A stretch of 45,588 nt of DNA from Thermoplasmata archaeon UBA184. GTDB taxonomy: Archaea; Thermoplasmatota; Thermoplasmata; Lutacidiplasmatales; UBA184. Positions within the stretch are counted from its first letter, which is position 1; every line of letters starts with the position of its first letter. The notes under the pieces were generated by a model. That model saw only the letters and a list, made by a program, of their open reading frames with translations. It had not been told where the DNA came from and searched no databases. The stretch is taken from assembly GCA_002495185.1 (NCBI GenBank), contig DAEB01000024.1, positions 45,578 to 91,165 on the forward strand. The letters are read 5' to 3'. Of this stretch, positions 41,319 to 45,588 are shown piece by piece. Made by a program: the position numbers and the translations under genes.

Positions 41319-43442
41319 ATGATCGACCCGAATCTCGTCCTCGCCCCTCTCGCCGCCGGAATGGCGGTGGCCGTTTCGTTTCTCGTCAAGTGGTCGAGCG
41401 AGGCGCGGACCCCGCTGCGCGTCGGCACGGCCGTCTTCCTGCTCCTCATGATGGTCGCCATGCTGGCCGGTGCGGTCGTCTACTACGCCTTCCCGTCCCC
41501 GGCCGCTCTCGTGGAGGCGATCTGGACCGCCAGCGCGTTGATGTCACTGAGCGTGTTCGTCGTCTTCGCCTCGTTCCTTCGTGAGGTCCGTCTACGGACC
41601 ACCCCGGAGAAGGCGGCCGGCTTCTTCGCCGGATCGGGCGGGGGATTCCTCGGGACGGTCGTCCTGCTGGTCCTCGCAAACGAACTGCTGATGGGGTGGA
41701 CGTTCCAAGCGGCCTCGGGAGTCTTGCCCGTCCTCTCCTCCGCCCCGCTGAACGCGTCCGCCCAGTTCGTGGCGTTCTCCGTCAACTCCCCCTGGTTCCT
41801 GTTCACGATGGCCGCCGAGATGCTCCTGACCTCCTGGCTCGTCCGGGACCGGCTCTCGCGACCGGCCTTCGTCGTCCTCGCCGCCCAGTCGGTGATCATG
41901 GTGTTCTCTCCCCCCGCACTCGGCCTGGCGACCTGGTCGGCGGTCTCGGTCTACGCCTCGAGCGTCGCGATGATCGCCCTGTTCGTCTTTCTCATGGAAC
42001 ATCTCTACCGTCATCCCCAGCTCGGCGAAGGGTTCTCCCGGTACCTCGTCGAACTCCTCGCGGTGTACGCCCTCATGATGGCGGGACTGTTCCTCTGGAT
42101 CTACTACGGCGACGGGACCACGTTCGCCGTCTCGGTCGTGCTCGAGATGGTCGTCTTCTTCTCCGCGGTGGTCCGGCCCGAACGGTTGGACGAGCGCCCT
42201 GCCCCCTCGTGGCAGCTCCGTCCCCATTGGGCGTTCGCGGTCCTGGCGCTCATCTTCGTCGCCGAGGTCTTCATGGGCGCGCTCCTCGACGTGCAGATCG
42301 ACCCGGCGAACTACCTGGGCGGCTTCCGCGTCCTCCCGCTCAGCGGGCCGGCGGGCACGGTCCTCGGGAACGCGCTCTCGAACGGATTCTGGTTCCTCGC
42401 GACGGTGACCGCGTCCCTCTGGTTCCTCGCCATGATGGGCGCCGAGATGGGGATGCTCGTCGTGTTCAAGTACCGCGAGACCCGCCATGTCGAGAACCGG
42501 GTCCGTCTCGTACTGATGATGGGATGCTACGTGGCGTTCGCGGTCTTCTACCCGAGCATCTACTTCGCGACCTACTTTCCGAAGGCTCCCGACCCGAGCC
42601 GAGTGCCGGTCCTGGGATGGCCGATGGGAGTGGGCTCGTTTCCCCTCGCGGCCGGGGTCTTCACCGCCGTGCTCGTCACGTACCTCGTTACCGCCGCGCT
42701 CGTCGCGCTGTTCGGTCGGAGGGTGATCTGCTCGACGTTCTGCACGGCCCCGTTGATGTACCAGGGAACGACCATCGATGCGATGAAGTCGTTCAACCGC
42801 TCGGGGCCCGTCGGGAAGAAGTACCTCTCGAGCCGCCTCTCCGCGGTCTACGCTGCTACGACGGCGCTGGTGATGGGGTCGCTCGTCGTCACCTCCATGC
42901 TCTCCTACCTGGACACGATCGGGGCGGCGAAGGTATTCATCGAGGGGGCGGACCCGACCGTGTTCTTCTTCACGTTCTACTTCGCGGTCCTCTGGTACGT
43001 GATGTTCGTGACGATCCCGTACGCGGGCACCTACAACTGCGTGACCATGGGATGGTGCTACACCGGGACGGTCGCGCAAGCGTTCCAGAAGCTCGGATTC
43101 TTCAAGCTCAAGGTTCGGAGCCGAGAGGTCTGTCGGGACTGCTCCACGCTCGACTGCGCGAAAGGGTGCCCCATCGGTCTCGTCGACATGCCCGGGCATT
43201 TCCGCACGAAAGGAGAGTTCCGGAGCTCGAAGTGCTGCGGGGTGGGCGACTGCGTCGAACGATGCCCCTACGACAACCTCTACATCGCGGACGTTCGTCA
43301 CTGGTTCCGGGAGCGTCTGGGCCTTCCGGTGCGACCGTCCCGGACGCTGATGCTCCCGATGGTCCGTTCCGCCGGCGGATCGCCTCCGACGCCGACGAGC
43401 GCCTCGACCGCGTCCACGGCGACGACGATCGCGAGAAGCTAG
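41319..43442 (+). CDS. Large NapH/NosR-like membrane ferredoxin
   Basis: A 707-residue protein. The first ~450 residues contain about ten to twelve membrane helices of unrecognised type. A NapH/NosR-like part follows: RRVICSTFCTAPL and, two helices later, YNCVTMGWCYTG stand where such proteins have CxxxCP pairs. The soluble C-terminal part holds two [4Fe-4S]-type clusters: CRDCSTLDCAKGCP and CCGVGDCVERCP. The last ~40 residues are Ser/Thr/Pro-rich. It likely carries electrons across or along the membrane together with the preceding gene product. Donor and acceptor are unknown; no heme CxxCH, molybdopterin or copper gene lies nearby. Start ATG 41319. Confidence 0.85.
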   Translation: MIDPNLVLAPLAAGMAVAVSFLVKWSSEARTPLRVGTAVFLLLMMVAMLAGAVVYYAFPSPAALVEAIWTASALMSLSVFVVFASFLREVRLRTTPEKAAGFFAGSGGGFLGTVVLLVLANELLMGWTFQAASGVLPVLSSAPLNASAQFVAFSVNSPWFLFTMAAEMLLTSWLVRDRLSRPAFVVLAAQSVIMVFSPPALGLATWSAVSVYASSVAMIALFVFLMEHLYRHPQLGEGFSRYLVELLAVYALMMAGLFLWIYYGDGTTFAVSVVLEMVVFFSAVVRPERLDERPAPSWQLRPHWAFAVLALIFVAEVFMGALLDVQIDPANYLGGFRVLPLSGPAGTVLGNALSNGFWFLATVTASLWFLAMMGAEMGMLVVFKYRETRHVENRVRLVLMMGCYVAFAVFYPSIYFATYFPKAPDPSRVPVLGWPMGVGSFPLAAGVFTAVLVTYLVTAALVALFGRRVICSTFCTAPLMYQGTTIDAMKSFNRSGPVGKKYLSSRLSAVYAATTALVMGSLVVTSMLSYLDTIGAAKVFIEGADPTVFFFTFYFAVLWYVMFVTIPYAGTYNCVTMGWCYTGTVAQAFQKLGFFKLKVRSREVCRDCSTLDCAKGCPIGLVDMPGHFRTKGEFRSSKCCGVGDCVERCPYDNLYIADVRHWFRERLGLPVRPSRTLMLPMVRSAGGSPPTPTSASTASTATTIARS

Positions 43443-43470
43443 TCGGAAGACCTCGAAGCGCCGGGACCCG

Positions 43471-44709
43471 CTAGCCGACGCCGTCGACGGGCGCGAAGAC
43501 CACTCCCTCCGCGACCTTGGGGAGGAACATCGTCGACTTGTGGGCCATGAGCCGACCCTGCCCGAAGGCGCGCTCCTCGACCCCGGCCTCGGTGAGGCCC
43601 GGCAGGAGGAACGCCGTTCCCCGGGGGGAGCTTGCAGCGGCGCTCTCGAGCGCGCGACGTGGGGAGCGAAGGAACTCGAGTTCGTGCGGGTCGAGGTTCA
43701 GCTCTTGCTCGAGGAACTGGTGCAATCGGTCGAAGTCCGCGCCGACGTCCTCGCTCGGCTCGCCCGGGACCTCGAGGAACCCCTCGGGAGAGGCGAGGAC
43801 GAAACCCCGCCGATGCTGGGCCGTCATCTCGTGGAGGCGCGCGACCGCCGATTCGACCGAGTGCGTCGGCCCCAGGCTCACGGTGGCGGAGAACGTTTCG
43901 CGGGCCGACCCAAGCACCGCCTCCGGGGCGACGACATCGCCCGGGAGGACGCGGTGCCAGGGGAGGAGCTGGAGCGCACGGTCTCCCCCTTCGACGAGCA
44001 TCACGAGAGGTCGCGTGGGCTGTCCCTCGTGGTGACGGGTGACGGCGGCCGTGAACCGGTGGTGTCCGTCGAGGATGAGGAGGCGCACCCCGACCAGCTC
44101 CTTCTCGATCTCTCGGAGGGCGGACGGATCGTCCACCCGCCACAGGAGGTGGTTGGTCCCGTTCATCCGGGCCGAGACCACGGGCGCCGTCGTGCTGTCG
44201 AAGGCCAGCAGGCTCCGGTCGAGCCCCAAGAGCTCCTCGAGACGGTTGTTCAGGCGATGGTCGGGAACGTTGTATCCGGCCATGATGGGGGCGAAGTTCA
44301 TCCCCGTGGCGTCTGCGAGCGCGACACGCTCCTCGACCCGGTCGGGAAACGTGCGCTCGTGAAGTGCGATCTCCCCGTGACCGACCCGATCGAGGTCCAG
44401 GACTCCGACCAGGCCGAGGAGCAAGTACTCGGCCCGACGCCGGTCGGGTTCGATCGTCTCGAGGATGTCCGTCGGGGGTCGATAGCGGATCCCATAGACA
44501 TAGAATCCCGGCGTCGGGTCCTGGACGTACGCGCCGGCGTGGAGGGCCTCCCCGAGGTGTCCGACCGAGGCCAGGAGAAACTGCTCGAGAGGGATTCCGT
44601 GCGGTCGCGGGACGAACCCGGCGGCGTTGAACCTCCGGACCCCGAACTTCGCCTCGTCGGCGGGAGACAGGGTGTCGTAGACCGGGCAAACGACCGAGTC
44701 CGGGTCCAC
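43471..44709 (-). CDS. DUF1015 family protein (N-terminus probably longer)
   Basis: At least 412 aa. Family landmarks: CPVYDTLSP at the N-terminus, the DGHHRFTAAVTRHHEG motif in the middle and MAHKSTMFLPKVAEG at the C-terminus. The family is widespread and of unsettled biochemical role. GTG 44709 is the first ordinary start codon in frame. Conserved family sequence continues upstream in the same frame (LLPFRAWHPDPSVVDPD, encoded back to about 44748), and I find no in-frame ATG, GTG or TTG to account for it; the nearest candidate is CTG at 44757. A TATA-like box lies at 44792-44800. Either CTG is used or the sequence has a single-base error there. Convergent with the membrane ferredoxin. Confidence 0.87.
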   Translation of the reverse strand: MDPDSVVCPVYDTLSPADEAKFGVRRFNAAGFVPRPHGIPLEQFLLASVGHLGEALHAGAYVQDPTPGFYVYGIRYRPPTDILETIEPDRRRAEYLLLGLVGVLDLDRVGHGEIALHERTFPDRVEERVALADATGMNFAPIMAGYNVPDHRLNNRLEELLGLDRSLLAFDSTTAPVVSARMNGTNHLLWRVDDPSALREIEKELVGVRLLILDGHHRFTAAVTRHHEGQPTRPLVMLVEGGDRALQLLPWHRVLPGDVVAPEAVLGSARETFSATVSLGPTHSVESAVARLHEMTAQHRRGFVLASPEGFLEVPGEPSEDVGADFDRLHQFLEQELNLDPHELEFLRSPRRALESAAASSPRGTAFLLPGLTEAGVEERAFGQGRLMAHKSTMFLPKVAEGVVFAPVDGVG

Positions 44710-44791
44710 GACGCTCGGGTCGGGGTGCCATGCCCGGAACGGAAGGAGCTCGACCAGAGTCCCACGACCCGAGCCCCCAGCGTCGCTCCGT

Positions 44792-44800
44792 CCTAATAGG
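44792..44800 (-). promoter_or_regulatory. TATA-like box of the DUF1015 gene
   Basis: CCTAATAGG, nearly palindromic and AT-rich for this region. It would place the transcript start near 44768, about ten bases before the candidate CTG start and well before GTG 44709. Confidence 0.45.
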
Positions 44801-44856
44801 CTACGCTTGCGGGCCGCAACCGTTCTCGGGTGGGCGTGGCTCGTCGGGCCGCCGAC

Positions 44857-45588
44857 TCAGGCCTTCGTACCCCGGATCGAGGTCGGTAGTGGTGCTCCCG
44901 GAGCGCTCCAGATCTCGTAATCGAGGACCCGCTCGAACCCGAGCCGCTGGTAGACCCCGCATCCCATCGGCGTCGCCCACAGGTAGCCCGCATCGCATCG
45001 GTCCCGACGCCCGTCGATCAAGATCCGTTCTACGAGAGCAGAGGCAAAGCCTCGTTGACGCGCTTCGGGCACCGTCCCAACGTAGGCCACCCCCGCGATA
45101 CCGTAAGCCTCGATCAGCGCCCCGTGCACGACCGCGGTGTCCTCACTGTAACCGGCATAGAGCGCGATCTCGGGCGAGCGGAGCCAGTTCGGGTCGGGCT
45201 CCTCATACGGGACCCCGTACGAGCGGGAGGCCGCTCGCTGGATCTCCCGGAGGTCGGCGAGCGTCGTGGCTTTCCGCACGACTAGTCCGTCCGCGGCCGA
45301 CCGCGGTCGGGAGGGAAGGGGGCACCGGATCATCCCGGGGAATCGCCCCTCGTTCTGGAAGGTGCGGGCGGCGAGGGCGGGTCGCATCGTCCCCTTCGCC
45401 CGGGGGGCGAGCAGAACGCTCCACGGTCGCTTTCGTTGCCGGAAGAACCGATGCGCCCGGGACAGGGCCTCCTTCGGATCCCTCCGGGGTTCTGTGAAGA
45501 ACGCGACGTTCTCGAGGCTGTCGTTGGCGCCGAGGTCGACAAAGAGGCTCCCGTACTCTTCTTGAATCGCCGCGCCGGCGGTGACGCG
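44857..45588 (-). CDS. GNAT-type N-acetyltransferase (5' end outside window)
   Basis: The frame is open from the right edge to the stop at 44857: 243 residues are visible. The C-terminal ~140 residues are a GNAT domain. VAYVGTVPEARQRGFASALVERIL is the acetyl-CoA-binding strand-loop-helix, with R/Q-x-x-G-x-A. LWATPMGCGVYQRLGFERVLDYEIW is the classic end of the fold. The N-terminal ~100 residues (SLENVAFFTEPRRDPKEALS and neighbours) look like genuine protein, so the ATGs at 45387 and later are probably internal. The substrate is unknown. Confidence 0.82.
   Translation of the reverse strand, partial: RVTAGAAIQEEYGSLFVDLGANDSLENVAFFTEPRRDPKEALSRAHRFFRQRKRPWSVLLAPRAKGTMRPALAARTFQNEGRFPGMIRCPLPSRPRSAADGLVVRKATTLADLREIQRAASRSYGVPYEEPDPNWLRSPEIALYAGYSEDTAVVHGALIEAYGIAGVAYVGTVPEARQRGFASALVERILIDGRRDRCDAGYLWATPMGCGVYQRLGFERVLDYEIWSAPGAPLPTSIRGTKA

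Noticed and set aside
1..45588. CRISPR arrays, insertion sequences, integrases, phage genes
   Set aside because: Looked for direct-repeat arrays, transposase or recombinase motifs and flanking inverted repeats; none seen. All operons look like chromosomal core genes.

Overview
The window is one long, strongly GC-rich stretch of archaeal chromosome with almost no spare DNA: no gap between supported genes exceeds about 200 bases. Archaeal origin rests on the ether-lipid enzymes (GGGP synthase, DGGGP synthase, CDP-archaeol synthase), the archaeal front end of the shikimate pathway (ADH synthase plus 3-dehydroquinate synthase II), a GHMP-type shikimate kinase, D-aminoacyl-tRNA deacylase of the DTD2 type, a DUF2070 protein, a two-repeat tRNA-splicing endonuclease and a bulge-helix-bulge tRNA intron. 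The gene set fits a high-GC euryarchaeal or Thermoplasmatota-like lineage. That placement is inference. The phosphomevalonate dehydratase/UbiD pair argues against the Thermoplasma-type mevalonate route. Many operon-first genes have a TATA-like box about 25-27 bases before the start codon, which suggests common leaderless transcription. Inside operons, GTGA/ATGA overlaps are the rule.

Left part (1-13.9 kb): the 3' end of a giant helical-repeat protein; a small unknown protein; a tRNA-Glu(CTC) gene interrupted in the T-loop by a 28-nt intron; an Fe-S APS/PAPS reductase divergent from a stand-alone PAS protein; an alpha/beta hydrolase; a mevalonate module (UbiD-family decarboxylase then a fused aconitase-X phosphomevalonate dehydratase); a polytopic membrane protein divergent from a methyltransferase; DTD2; a ribbon-helix-helix regulator with a palindrome over its own promoter; and an overlapping pair of M16 peptidase subunits, one catalytic and one degenerate.

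Middle left (13.97-21.23 kb, plus strand): a seven-gene operon, DGGGP synthase - GGGP synthase - DUF2070 - M20 peptidase - CDP-archaeol synthase - PyrE - EndA. It combines three successive steps of archaeal phospholipid synthesis with pyrimidine synthesis and tRNA splicing.

Centre (21.27-36.39 kb, minus strand): a 15-gene aromatic supra-operon, aroA'-aroB'-aroDE-aroK-aroA-aroC-asd-ask-trpE-G-D-C-F-B-A. Spacings run from a 14-base overlap to a 9-base gap. Together the genes encode every step from aspartate to tryptophan, and the shikimate part is in exact reaction order. The aspartate kinase and semialdehyde dehydrogenase belong there because aspartate semialdehyde is a substrate of the archaeal ADH synthase. 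Before the first gene lies a leader with three perfect hairpins and an element complementary to the Shine-Dalgarno sequence.

Right part (36.59-45.59 kb): a TenA/PqqC-like di-iron oxidase candidate just upstream of the aromatic operon; a class III CoA-transferase/acyl-CoA dehydrogenase pair; a two-gene membrane module (a polytopic protein with a Cys-Cys-Ser motif and a large NapH/NosR-like membrane ferredoxin); a DUF1015 protein whose conserved N-terminus lies upstream of any ordinary in-frame start; and a GNAT acetyltransferase that runs off the right edge.

The best candidates for something new are the T-loop tRNA intron, the complete aspartate-to-tryptophan operon with its structured leader, and the two-gene membrane redox module. 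No CRISPR array, insertion sequence, integrase or rRNA was seen.
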